NCBI GenBank assembly: GCA_030248195.1
Contig: JASAND010027828.1
Coordinates: 1 to 64,000 of the forward strand
Reading direction: 5' to 3'
Length of the DNA stretch: 64,000 bases
From: Trissonchulus latispiculum
Lineage: Eukaryota; Nematoda; Enoplea; Enoplida; Ironidae
How positions within the stretch are numbered: the stretch's first letter is position 1; every line of letters begins with the position of its first letter. The position numbers were made by a program, and so were the translations under genes. Positions 47,601-58,124 of this stretch are shown here, in pieces. Under the pieces are notes generated by a model that made no database searches, was not told where the DNA came from, and saw nothing but the letters and a program-made list of their open reading frames with translations.

Positions 47601-48691
47601 TTTTTCCCCGTAGTGCCACACCCCAGTTGCTTTCGCGATGAGGGGTAGTGCCATACCAAATTTTGTACTGGGTCCACGGTATGGCACTGAATAATTGCAT
47701 ATCGCAATTACCCGAGGCGTAGGCAAGGCTACTGCCGGAGCAGAAGTGGCCACGCTGCTTTCACCGCATCGTGAACACCCGTTAGCTCCATTCAAAGGGG
47801 TTGCCCCCCTTGACTGGCCAACTCCTTGAAAATCTCGGATAAGTACAAATACAATTAGGGGGGTGTTTTGGCACCGAGGTACCATTCCTATAATAATCAA
47901 TTTCCTGTTGTCGGCAGACAACAGAGCACTTTCAGTAGCGAGTTTTCTGCTTGAAAGTTACGGATTGTTAAATTTCATTGACGGATCCGTAGGATCCAAA
48001 ATTTCTTGTTTGCGGCCGATTGATGCAGATGGTACCTTCTCCCAATCTGATCAGCCTCATGTGTTGCGTGAATTATGTTAAGGACCATACTTTCAGCATC
48101 CCCTGATGCTTGCCTATTTCATTGAAATTAAACCGGAGAACAGAAGCAGACACAGAGGGACCTTTTTCACCCGCCATGCCTACTTCTGTTCCAATGAAAT
48201 TATCAAGATAAAACTAAAAACAAAGAATAACTTAGCCAAGACGCCATGCCGGGTTTGGTCCTGCTCCAAATGGCCTGTCAAAGCTCCTCTATTCCAGCAG
48301 CCGCAATGAGGCTGTTTATATGTTTCCTTTGGTGAGCGGTCTGGTCTACTATCAAGAGTTATACTGAGCGCACCACCATTTAACAATGAGATTCTTGGCT
48401 GCGACACTTAACTAGAAATAAAACGGACAAATTTGCCAAATGTAGCTTCAATTCAGTAAATCAAACTAAAAATTAGCAAAGCACAAACATCCGGCAACCG
48501 GAACAAAACACCAACCTTTCCGGAAGTTAAGGAAGTCAGGAAAAGAAGATTCCTCAAAATTCATATTCTTAAAACTTAGTTTAGATCAAAATTAACCTTT
48601 ATTAAAGTTTGAAAATTACGTTCCAAAAACTTAACTTATACACCGCCATTCTTTATCAGCGCTCGATCGGATCCCTTCCAGTGGTGATTTC
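47601..48691 (-). mobile_element. Poly(A)-type retroposon inserted in the LINE, copy 2
   Basis: The LINE sequence CTTAGCAACTTT is present on both sides (47,589-47,600 and 48,692-48,703), a 12-bp target duplication. On the minus strand the insert ends in an A run (T run at 47,601 on the plus strand), so it was inserted by target-primed reverse transcription in reverse to its host. Its 3' part matches the copy at 44,204-45,415. No enzyme domain is recognised, so it is probably non-autonomous; a frame reading FQGVG.SRG.TPLNG is conserved between the copies but has no known family. Confidence 0.85.
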
Positions 48692-49955
48692 CTTAGCAAC
48701 TTTAAATAAGTGGTTTAAAACTAAAAATAAAGGAGCATTGGAACACTGTGTGTATTTGGATTTTGCTAAAGCTTTTGACACTGTTAGCCATGCCAAACTT
48801 CTTCTAAAACTAAGAATGTATGGAATTACTGGCTCAATACTAAATTGGCTGAAATCGTTTCTAGTAGGTAGAGTGCAAAAGGTAAAAGTAAATCAGTCTG
48901 TTTCAACAAGTCGTACAGTTTTGAGCGGAGTACCTCAAGGAACTGTTCTTGGTCCCCTACTATTTCTGCTATATGTTAATGATATGCCAGAAATCATCGA
49001 AAATAGCCAAATCTGTTTGTATGCAGATGATGCCAAAATTTCGGTTGAAACGACTGATGTTGTTTCTGACGTTCTTCAGACTGATTTGAACCGAATCTGC
49101 GATTGGACTAATACTTGGCAGCTTACGCTGTCTTTTTCAAAGTGTCTAGTTTTTGTATTTGGTACTCTTGCAGATTCGAATCAGATCACATATACCATGA
49201 ATATTGAACCACTTTAAGTTACTAGGTAAGTAAAAGATTTAGGCATAACTTTATCGACCGATATGAAAATGTCAGCTCATTGTACAACGATTGCTCAAAA
49301 GGCCAACAAAATTGCAGCCTTGATACTAAAAACTTTCGAAACTAAAAATAAAGAATTTCTACTTCGTATGTTTACCACTTATGTCGAACCAACTCTCGAA
49401 TATAATTCGCCTATTTGGTCACCTAATTTTCTTAAGGATATTGATATAATTGAAAATGTACAAAGAAAATATACAAAACGAATACCTAGTATGTCTGCTT
49501 TATCGTATAAACAACGCTTGGAGACCTTAGGTCTCCAATCCCTAGAGTTGCGTCGCTTAATCATTGATCTGAAAATTGTCTACTGTATTTGTAACAATAA
49601 AATTGCTCTAAATTTCACCGAATTCTTTGTTCTGGCACCAGTCCATGGGTTACAGGGACACAGTTTCAAGCTTCGGCCTAATCTCTGTACCAGAGAATCA
49701 GTTAAAAGCTTCTTCTCGAATCGCATTATTGAACCATGGAATAGTTTGTCAGTAACCGCAGTACACTCAACCAGCCCTGAAGCCTTTGTAAGGTCTCTGT
49801 CGATTTTAGATCTGTCAAGATTTCTTAGAGGTAGGGGTATAAAATAGCCAGACAGGTGGCTCCCCTCCGCCTCATTTCTGAAGTTCGTCCCTCCCCACGT
49901 AATTGCATATCACAACGCCACACTGAGTACGTATATGCTTATATTACTGATACCA

Positions 49956-50278
49956 AGAGTACATAATACATAAGAGTATGACAAGCGTCATACGCTATGT
50001 ATTATCAGCTTGCTACATTCTCTGCACGCTATCGGCTTACCCCCCCCTAAATCAGACCCCCCTTATCAAAGCAAATTCGAGCGCTATGCTTGCACGCTAA
50101 AGCTCGAAAACACAACTAGTCAGTTGGTTCAACGTGCGTCTGTTGCGTGTAAACATAGCGGGCGAATTTCTTTGACAATTTATGGGGGGGGGTCAGCCGA
50201 TAGCGCGCATCGGATGTAGCGAGCTGATAATACATAGAATATGCCTGCTGTCATACTCTTATGTATTATGTACTCTTG
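49956..50278. mobile_element. CAAGAGT-family TIR element, 323 bp (copy B, in LINE 3' UTR)
   Basis: It begins CAAGAGTACATAATAC, ends ACTCTTG, and is flanked by perfect CTGATAC duplications (49,949-49,955 and 50,279-50,285). G runs and TCAGCCGATAGCG are shared with the copy at 61,898-62,314. Confidence 0.92.
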
Positions 50279-50535
50279 CTGATACTAACCACATATAAAC
50301 TATTGTCTAACCTTTTCTTGTTCGTTTTGGCTATAAAAGTATACGTATATAAACAGATTGTATGCTGTGTTTCTTTATTTCAGAAATAAAGGAGTTTGTT
50401 TGTTTGTTTGTATAGCATAGGGATACACATTTCACATCTAGCAGGCCGGGACCGTTAGTTTTGGTGTCAGTTGGTGACACGGTGAAATTTTTCTCCATAG
50501 AGATAATACAAGATTATAAACGAAAGAAAGAAGGA

Positions 50536-50690
50536 TGTCACTACAACACCTCCGACCCGCAAAATTCGGGCCTGAGGTGGGGGTCGAACCCACTACCTTT
50601 GGCTATCTATGCCAACGCTCTACCGATTGAGCCACCCAGGCACAATCGAACCAAGCTTAAGTTTGAATTCGTTCCCAAACTGTAGTGACA
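50536..50690 (-). repeat. tRNA-cored element T2 with 10-bp inverted arms
   Basis: The arms TGTCACTACA (50,536-50,545) and TGTAGTGACA (50,681-50,690) are perfectly complementary and enclose 135 bp. The enclosed part aligns nearly without gaps to the 134 bp inside T1, including CTTAAG/TTTAAG and GAATTC upstream of the tRNA core on the minus strand. The arm sequences differ from those of T1. Confidence 0.8.
50569..50642 (-). tRNA. tRNA-like cloverleaf, nominal AGA anticodon (T2 core)
   Basis: On the minus strand the acceptor GCCTGGG/CTCAGGC pairs fully (one G-U), the D stem is GCTC/GAGC, the anticodon stem TTGGC/GCCAA is perfect and the T stem GTGGG/CCCAC is perfect. The loop ATAGATA puts AGA (serine codon UCU) in the anticodon position. 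The variable loop is short (AGGTA), unlike any normal tRNA-Ser. A decoding role is therefore doubtful, although the fold is intact. Confidence 0.6.
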
Positions 50691-50718
50691 CGTTTTTGGC
50701 GACCGTGACAGAACAGGA

Positions 50719-51365
50719 CAGCCGGGGAGCCGCCTTTAGACCACATAATAAGTGATTAGAATTGAGGACGCTACCTGCAATTCAAGGAAATTCGAGAACG
50801 AATTTCAAAAAGCAAGGGAAGGGGAGTATGTTAAATATCACTGTTTCAAGTGAAGATTGAACCCAACGCAATAAACTATTCTCAACGTCCGGGGACGTGG
50901 TTCAATGGTAGAGCATTCTACTGAAGATCCTAAGCTCCGCCCTGGACACTTTTCTTCAATTTTTAATCTCAATTTCAACCTAGTGAGTTTGGCATTTGCT
51001 TTATGGTTGTCATATTGGTGCAGAGTTTATAGTTGATGATATGATTCTTTGATTTGATATAAAGACTCCCGGCTTTGACGAAGAACAAAGTAATCGACTA
51101 AGGCCTCTGGTTATGAGGCAGCCGGGGTGCCGCACTTAGACCACATTGGTGCTTTGATATAAGGACCCGATCTGCAGTTTCAATTAACAAGGCGAGTATG
51201 CTATGCTAAATATCAGTGTTTCGCGTGAACTCCAAAAGGTTGTAATCAGCACAATAAACTATTCCCAACGTTCGGGGTTGTGGCTCAGCGGTAGAGCGTT
51301 CTACTGAAGATACCAAGCTCGCGGGTTCGATCCCCCATCTTTCTTCAATTTAATTCAATTTTTAT
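50719..51365 (+). repeat. Two copies of a unit ending in a tRNA-Phe-like sequence
   Basis: Copy 1 (about 50,719-50,965) and copy 2 (about 51,119-51,365) start 400 bp apart. Both run from GCCGGGG.GCCGC through CAATAAACTATTC to a tRNA-like sequence (50,889-50,949 and 51,273-51,338). The tRNA-like parts have GGTAGAGC and CTACTGAAGAT, the GAA anticodon context of tRNA-Phe, but the stems are degenerate. Copy 2 is followed by TTTAATTCAA units. Confidence 0.7.
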
Positions 51366-51379
51366 TTAATTCAATTAAT

Positions 51380-53052
51380 TCATTTAATTCAATTCAATTC
51401 AAACCAAATTTCAACCTTTCGCATATACCGAAAAAGGAAAATAAAAAATTGATACGCAACCTAACTTGTTCCTACAATTTTTTGTGCAGCTTAACTAAAG
51501 GGAATCTTTTTCACACCTCTGAATTTGTCTCGTCAAGAGCTTTCGAATAATATCAAGTAATATGCAACTGCAACATGATGGTATTTGCTCAAGACTAGAG
51601 CAATTTCTGTGTTAAATTTAGTTGTTAATTAGCAGCGACAATTCATGTTATCATAATCATATTCGCGAGAGCAATCTGTGGCAGTTGAACGTAATAAGAT
51701 CGGTTGTTACTCCTTGAGGATTGGTTGGGGAGTGACAAATATGTCACGCCACCGACCGGCTTAAGGTGCTGATTCGAGTTCATGTATTCTTGGACTTTAA
51801 AAGCGCAATTGTCGTTGAACCAGAGCACCCGGGAACTTCGTTGTTTTCAGCCGAAATTGCTTCAAGTCTTCCCGAGCATTCGGACCAGGCAAACAATTTC
51901 GGCAGGGTGCTATCCGTGCACTGAGTTAGCTTCACCTGGCAGAACCAAGCGTATGTTCTGGTCACCAAATCAGCTAAAAATGAAGAGTAATGCCATGTAA
52001 TAAATGCAAGAAGAAACTGTATCGGCATTGCCTCTGTACGGTTTCACAATAAGACTTTCCAAAAATACCGGTGCAAATGCAGTCATTCAAGCATTGCAGC
52101 TTTCGTGCTAATATTAATTTGTTGACAATAAACTTTCATTTGTTATTATGTGCACAGCCTGCCTGCCTGGCAGAGGTAGTAGTGTTTAATGTCCAGTAGA
52201 GACCTGCATGGGCCAAATTTCTGAGGGCCGGCCCGTGAAAAATTTTTCTCGTAGATTTCGATCCGCCCGACCCGCCCGTTAATTTCTTAGAATATACATA
52301 TTTATAGGAATATATTTTTATATATAATTCATTAGAGGATACATTAAAAGTATACATTGATAGATGTTTGATGATGTTTAACAAATGTTTAAGATAGTCT
52401 GCAAAGACATACTTGTTGAATTTAGTTTCTTTGTTTCTTTCAGGTATCATAGACAAATCTCTGGACTGATTGGAGTAGCCGGAATCTCGAAGTAGCTGCC
52501 GACTTTCTTTTTAAACTTCATTCTTATTAGACTTGGCTGTGACCGGTGGACTTACCTAGACTGGTATTTTCCATACAGTGAAAGGGCATCCGATTTCATC
52601 CCCAATAAACTAAATAAAAAAATACCATTCGACGCCGGAGCGCACGATAACTTCCATCTTCCCACATAACAATACTTTTCTACATGGAGCTGCAGCAGAG
52701 TCGGTCCAAACAACCTTGTAGCATTTTCAACAACATCCGGAACAACTTCTGTGAACAAAATGATTTGCAGCCAAAACAGTTTGGCGAACGGTTCAAGAGG
52801 AATTCTCTCCCAGTTCAACAGTAAAATTATTCGCCAAAAATGGTCAGATTATCCAGGATGCAGCAATATAGATCGACGACCATTTCTTCCTGACACAAAT
52901 TTCCAAAGGTAACTCTTCCCAAATCTTCGTTCCCAGCTTATTTTAATTTTGATAAACAGGTGACTGAGACGCTTAGTTGAATAGCTGAACGCAATAACTG
53001 GATTTGGTGGAACAAAACTTACCTTTGCATTTGCAGTTTTAAAATTTTATAA
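51380..53052. other. Region without a supported gene
   Basis: Short chance ORFs only. A GGGCCGGCCCG-type fragment lies at about 52,210-52,275. Confidence 0.45.
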
Positions 53053-53059
53053 GTTATTC

Positions 53060-53718
53060 CAGGAGTACATAATATAAGAGTGTGCCACTAGGCACACTCT
53101 ATGTTATCAGAGCAGAAACGCCCTGCTCGCTAACGTAAATTAGACCCTAGTGACCCCCCCGTAAATCAGTACCTAGTCGAAACGGGGGTGGTACGCTCAC
53201 TCGCTTTATGTTTATGTGCTTAAGCTCGAAAACACAAGTAGTGCGTGCGCGAATTTTGTGCCTGCTTCGAGCTTTAGAACGCAAACATTCACAACAGAAC
53301 ACAACACTTTAGCGCACAAAATTCTTTGAAATGAAGGGTCTAATTTGCGGGGGAGGGGTGGGCCGTTAGCGAGCAGAGCATAGTTTTTGCTCTGATAACA
53401 GAGAGTGTGCCTAGTGGCACACTCTTATATTATGTACTATAAGAGTCAATGTTATCTCTGTTATCAGAGCAAAAACGTAAATGTTTGCGTTCTATAAAGC
53501 TCGAAGCAGGCACAAAATTCGCGCACGCACTGCTTGTGTTTTCGAGCTTAAGCACATAAATATAGAGCGAGTGAGCGTACCCCCGTTTCGACTAGGTACT
53601 CATTTGCGGGGGGCACTAGGGTCTGATTTGCGGGGTGGGGCCGTGAGCGAGCAGAGCATAGTTTTTGCTCTGATAACATAGAGTGTGCCAATTGGCACTC
53701 TTGTATTATGTAATCTTG
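53060..53718. mobile_element. CAAGAGT-family TIR element, 659-bp composite (copy C)
   Basis: The outer ends CAGGAGTACATAATATAAG and ATTATGTAATCTTG are flanked by perfect GTTATTC duplications (53,053-53,059 and 53,719-53,725). Inside, family ends meet back to back near 53,425-53,452 (TTATATTATGTACTATAAGAGT), so two units are joined. Segments such as GAGTGTGCC and AAAACACAAG recur in both orientations. Confidence 0.88.
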
Positions 53719-53725
53719 GTTATTC

Positions 53726-54386
53726 CTGCTTTCAATCGGGGAAGCGATTATACTACTAATTGTGTAACGCGGCGGCCTGGACTAGTTGGACAACAAGTCA
53801 GAAAAAGGTTGCATTTCATGTCCCTTGCCGTCAAGTCGGTGGAACCAAGTACAGACAGCAAACAGCAATGGCAAAATTATGTACGGGGGTTTGCGAACAA
53901 GCTAAGACGAGGTTTACAACATCTGTTACGTAGCACTGAGCAGAACCCCTAAAGGATCTGAATAAGAACTGACGAAAAGCTATCCCACGAATGGGTTAGG
54001 TACCAAACAGAAGAGCCAAGGACGGTCGGTTTGTGCATACAATAGCACAAGATTTAGGCAAAAGTTAGTCGTTCGAGCATATGCCCCCAAGAAAGATTTG
54101 TAAGAAACTTTATAGTCAAAGTTTGATGACGTTAAAAGAATAGCTTTAGGGCAATTAAAAGAATTGGGGTATGAACTTTAACCAAGTAATAGTAGGTGTG
54201 CCCTACTATTGAAGACAAACAAAATTAAAAGAATTTAAAATGATTAATTTTGACGTTTGTTTCGACAACTAGTTACTTGTTACATTTGCCTCCCCTTGAG
54301 GAGAGAAGACCTCGGCCCTTAAAAACAAAAGAAAAAAGCAAGTAAAAACAAAAGTACCTCAGCCTATATAGAAAAAGTATCGTCAG
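53726..54386. other. Spacer without a supported gene
   Basis: A plus-strand ORF ending at 53,952 (VRKRLHFMSLAVKSVEPS) has no recognised family. Nothing else seen. Confidence 0.4.
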
Positions 54387-54795
54387 TTATTTACTGGGGC
54401 AGATAGCATAGACGTAGGGCCGGCGCCCCCTGGAAATACCATAGCAGACCGTGTGAGTTTCGTTTAGGCTGGTCAAATAAAGACCATCATGGGCATAAGT
54501 TTTCAGGGCTTTCTCCCGGGACGACCACAGGAAAAGCAGGAGCCCTTCAGAGAGGGAAACATCCAAATACCCCTCCTGGTATAAAGAATGTAGTGCCGAG
54601 ATTACATAGTGGATCAAGTGGTCAGAGTGCTGTCATGACCGAAGCAGTAGCGTCCGCTGGCAAAGAGTCACCTACACCACCGGAAAGAATGTTGGCCAGA
54701 TGACGAATGAACCGCAGCCGAGCCGGTCGGTTCTCAGTAGGTGGCTTAAAAACAAGCCAAAAGGCAAAACAAATACGAGAAAGAACCGACGATCG

Positions 54796-55167
54796 TCATT
54801 GCCAGCAATCGTGGTGTAGAATTGCGGAAAAGCTGTGGTCATAACTTTCTGGTTCACGGTGCAGGGTTTGGTAGACCGCTGGCATAGGAAACCGATTACC
54901 TAAGGCATTGGCCATAGGGGCATAGGAAATCCCGCAAGAGGGATTTGTTCCAAAATGGGATGGAAAACCAGAAGGAATCGGAGTCACAAAATTCAAAGTT
55001 GTCCCCGAAGAGTCTTGACTAAAAGCAGTCAATGAGTCGTGAAACCCCATTGAAATATTATGTCCACACACAGAACAAGCTTGATTAGACTGTATAGTGA
55101 CAACATCGTCACTTAACTCCCATACTTGCAGAGAAAAACAGTTTTTGCACCGAGTGCTAAGATGCAA
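54796..55167 (-). CDS. Hypothetical protein with zinc-ribbon-like CxxC pairs (fragment)
   Basis: The minus-strand frame has C7-x2-C10 and C31-x2-C34 (CKNC, CSVC), the spacing of a zinc ribbon, then a Ser/Pro/Gly-rich region. The sequence CATCTTAG just upstream of CACTCGGTGC could be a splice acceptor, so the true start may be in an upstream exon. An overlapping frame (54,672-54,857) has a hydrophobic stretch (RRFFLVFVLPFGLFLSHLL) and could continue the protein after a frameshift or splice. No family is recognised. Confidence 0.35.
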   Translation of the reverse strand: MHLSTRCKNCFSLQVWELSDDVVTIQSNQACSVCGHNISMGFHDSLTAFSQDSSGTTLNFVTPIPSGFPSHFGTNPSCGISYAPMANALGNRFPMPAVYQTLHREPESYDHSFSAILHHDCWQ

Positions 55168-55594
55168 AATGAAAAGACATGTTGTAAACGTTCTACCAAA
55201 GAAACAAACTGTGGTTTAGGGGTATATTTATTTACGGATTAATGTATAGTGACATAAAATACTTAGGAAAAGATAACGTAGTTAGACTACTGTATTGGAA
55301 CTGTATGAAAACAAAGTAATTAAATTTGAGCGACCGAAGTACGCGACACCTATTTATGAGTAAAATTATGCTGTTGGCAATACAGTGGACGCACTATTGC
55401 AAGTTTTTATTTAGAACACGTACGGCCATCTAGGCGGCATCAGGTGATTATCGTAATGACAAATGTGTTTATAATGAACAAAATTTATACTGAGAAAGAA
55501 AGGGAAAGTCTGTTAAAGTTTGATCCATTGCTACTGTATTAAAGAAGACCGAAAGAGAAGTAAAGTGTATGCAGAAAGTATAGGTACTAAACAT

Positions 55595-56252
55595 TGTTTC
55601 CCATTAGGACACTCTTTTCAATTTCTCTAGTTTTGACCGTTCCGTTATGGCACCCTTTACGTATTCCTTCGATATTCAGACTCTTTAATTGTGTCGTACT
55701 GGATGTCTATTTCGAATAAATGTAGTGTAGTGCGTTTAACAATTAATTAGACACTTAGTTAACAGGTAGTTAAAAGTATTAAAACAAATTTGTGCGAACT
55801 AGCAGAGTTCGCAAATACTATTATTTCAATAGGATAGACAATTTAAAAGTTTACAATTTCAATTGTTTTAGTAATTTAAGTCTTTTTAAAAATCCGACTT
55901 CTTTCTTTCTTAAGTATTAGCCAAAGTTCTGCTGAAGTCATCTTCAAGTTCTGACGCCAAAAGCATACTTGCATAGAGAGAAATTACAAGTCCTAATCAT
56001 AAATTTAAAAATTGTGAAATCACAATCAATACATTTTAACACACAATTAATTGTTACTAAACAGGGAGAAATAATTGATGATACATGCACAAATGTACAA
56101 TAACACATTATGTTATCTACCAATTTACGCAAATTTCTACACAGTGTCAATTTCTGTGCAGTGCCCTAACGAAACCCTTTGATATTAAACAGTAAATGAA
56201 GTGACTGAAGTGACAGGGGCGCCCTAACGAAACAGTGCCCTAATGGGAGACA
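55595..56252. repeat. 658-bp repeat bounded by 18-bp inverted ends (solo LTR or TIR element)
   Basis: TGTTTCCCATTAGGACAC at the left and GTGCCCTAATGGGAGACA at the right are inverted repeats with two mismatches. It starts TG and ends CA, as LTRs do. GCCCTAACGAAAC recurs twice near the right end. No matching target duplication was found. It lies 3' of the minus-strand gypsy remnant, so it could be its LTR, but no polypurine tract is evident. Confidence 0.5.
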
Positions 56253-56524
56253 ATCGTACTAAAGACCAGTTGTAAGAATGGAAAAAACTGTACTGTAAAG
56301 GAAATAAAAGACGTGAGGGATGATATTCACATATGCTAGGTTTAAGAGGAGGATTATATCGCACAGGTTCCTTTTCAACAAAAAATTAATTAAATTTACA
56401 CATGATTTCAAGTTATAGCAGAAAAAGGTACATCAATACATAAGCTATGCTATTGGGGAAAATAACGGTCAGGGGCTTTCCTTTGACGAAGGGGATATCT
56501 TCGGGACGGGTATCCATGTTCCGT

Positions 56525-56662
56525 TAGAACACAAACATTGCGCTCAAAATTATTTGAAGTGAAGGGTCTAATTTGCGGGTGGGCCGTTAGCGAGCAGAGC
56601 ATAGTTTTTGCCCTGATAACATAGAGTGTGCCTAGTGGCACAGTCCTATATTATGTACACTT
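56525..56662. mobile_element. Truncated CAAGAGT-family element in the gypsy integrase
   Basis: The right end GTACACTTG with GCCTAGTGGCACAGTCC and CATAGTTTTTGCCCTGATAAC matches the right half of the 53,060 element. The left half is missing, and the gypsy integrase core is deleted at the same point. Confidence 0.7.
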
Positions 56663-58124
56663 GGTTATAAATAGTTGGCCAATGATAGCGCTCCAGCAAG
56701 TGCAAATGCGTCTTCTTAAAACCCAAATGCGCCGCCATTGGAGAGTTGTGGTAGGCACATATCAGATCATGTCGCCGTGCAGCCGGGATAGCAAGTTGTT
56801 CCAACAGTACACCACGTGCTCTTAGTCGTGGGTACAGGCGGATGAGGATTCCATCCTTTAGTACATTACTGGGTTTAGACAACACAACCTCAGCTGCCTG
56901 CTTTTTTTATCTTCTATTAATATGCCTTTAGCAAGGTAATCCCGAATGGCCCTGAAATCTAGATCTGCTTCTTGTTCTATCTTGATCTGTCTCAGTTCAG
57001 CGTCACTTTCTTCACATATGAGAGCTGTTATTACTTCTCGGTTGCTTTCCAAAGTCTGCAACCGACTAATCCGAGTTCGACTTCCCATTATCGCTTTCAT
57101 CCTTTGGCCGATTGCATAGTGAGAGTGCATCGACCACACGGGTACTTCGACCTGGCTTATGGATGACTTCATAGTCGAATTCTTGCAGTCGTAGAGCCCA
57201 ACGGGGTATTCTTCCCGAAGGATTCTTGGTAGTGAGGAGCCAGTTCAGCGTAGAGTGATCTGTGATAAGAGTGAAATGATGTCCATATAGGTAATGGCGA
57301 AAGGTCTTTACAGCAAAGACAACGGCCAAACATTTCTTTTCGGTTATCGTATAGTATTGTTCTACTGCGTTGAGACTTCTAGAAGCGAAGGCAACAGGGT
57401 GCTCGTTTCCTTCGATTACCTGTGCAAGCACAGTACCCAGACCAAATCCACTAGCATCGACCGTGACAAAAAATGGTTTGTCGAAATTTGGCATGGTGAG
57501 AACTGGTTTGGAAGTCAGGATTCCTTTCAACTTTTGAAATGAGTTTTCACAGTCATCCGTCCACTTAAAAGGAACGTCTCCTCCAGATAATGTAGGTCAT
57601 GAGCGATCGCAGCAAAATCCTTAACAAATCAACGATAATATGAGCACAATCCCAGGAATGAGCGTAGCTCTGTTAGATTGTTAGGATTAGGGAAATTAAG
57701 CACATTCTCCAGTTTTCCAGGATCAGGTTCCAATCTAATAGCGGATATTTTGTAACCCAAATAAAGAATCTTCTCTAGGCAAAAATGACATTTGCGCAAA
57801 TTAAGCTTCAAGTTGGCCTGTCGTAGACGTTGTAACACTGCTTCCAAATCATGAACATATCGTCGATGTATGCAAGACAAGCATGCCACTGTAGTCCACA
57901 CAAGACTACATCCACTAACCGCTGGAAAGTAGCTGGGGCATTGCACAGTCCAAATGGCATGACAGTAAATTCGTAAAGACCATACACGGTGGTGAATGCA
58001 GTCTTATCTGCGTGTTCGTCAGCCATTTTCACTTGCCAGTATCCGCTGGCCATGTCCAACGTGGTGAACCACTTGGCATTCCCCAATGAGTCCAGGATTT
58101 CATCAATTCGCTTCAAAGTGGTAG

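Larger units (their letters stand above)
46765..50412 (+). mobile_element. Broken non-LTR (Jockey/CR1-like) retrotransposon, 5'-truncated
   Basis: Coding remnants lie at about 46,771-47,600 and 48,692-49,847. They show a pre-RT region (IDKFVP, RKCKLWKKYR), RT motifs (STGPDNIPP, AIVVPVFKRKG, QHGFRTKHST, YLDFAKAFDTV, LSGVPQGTVLGPLLF) and the catalytic YADD (49,020-49,031). Two in-frame stops lie at 49,215 and 49,227, before the C-terminal region (EPTLEYNSPIWSP). The 3' UTR runs to a (GTTT)n tail near 50,391-50,412 and carries a TIR element at 49,956-50,278. A 1.09-kb retroposon interrupts the RT. No endonuclease domain is present, consistent with 5' truncation. Confidence 0.9.
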
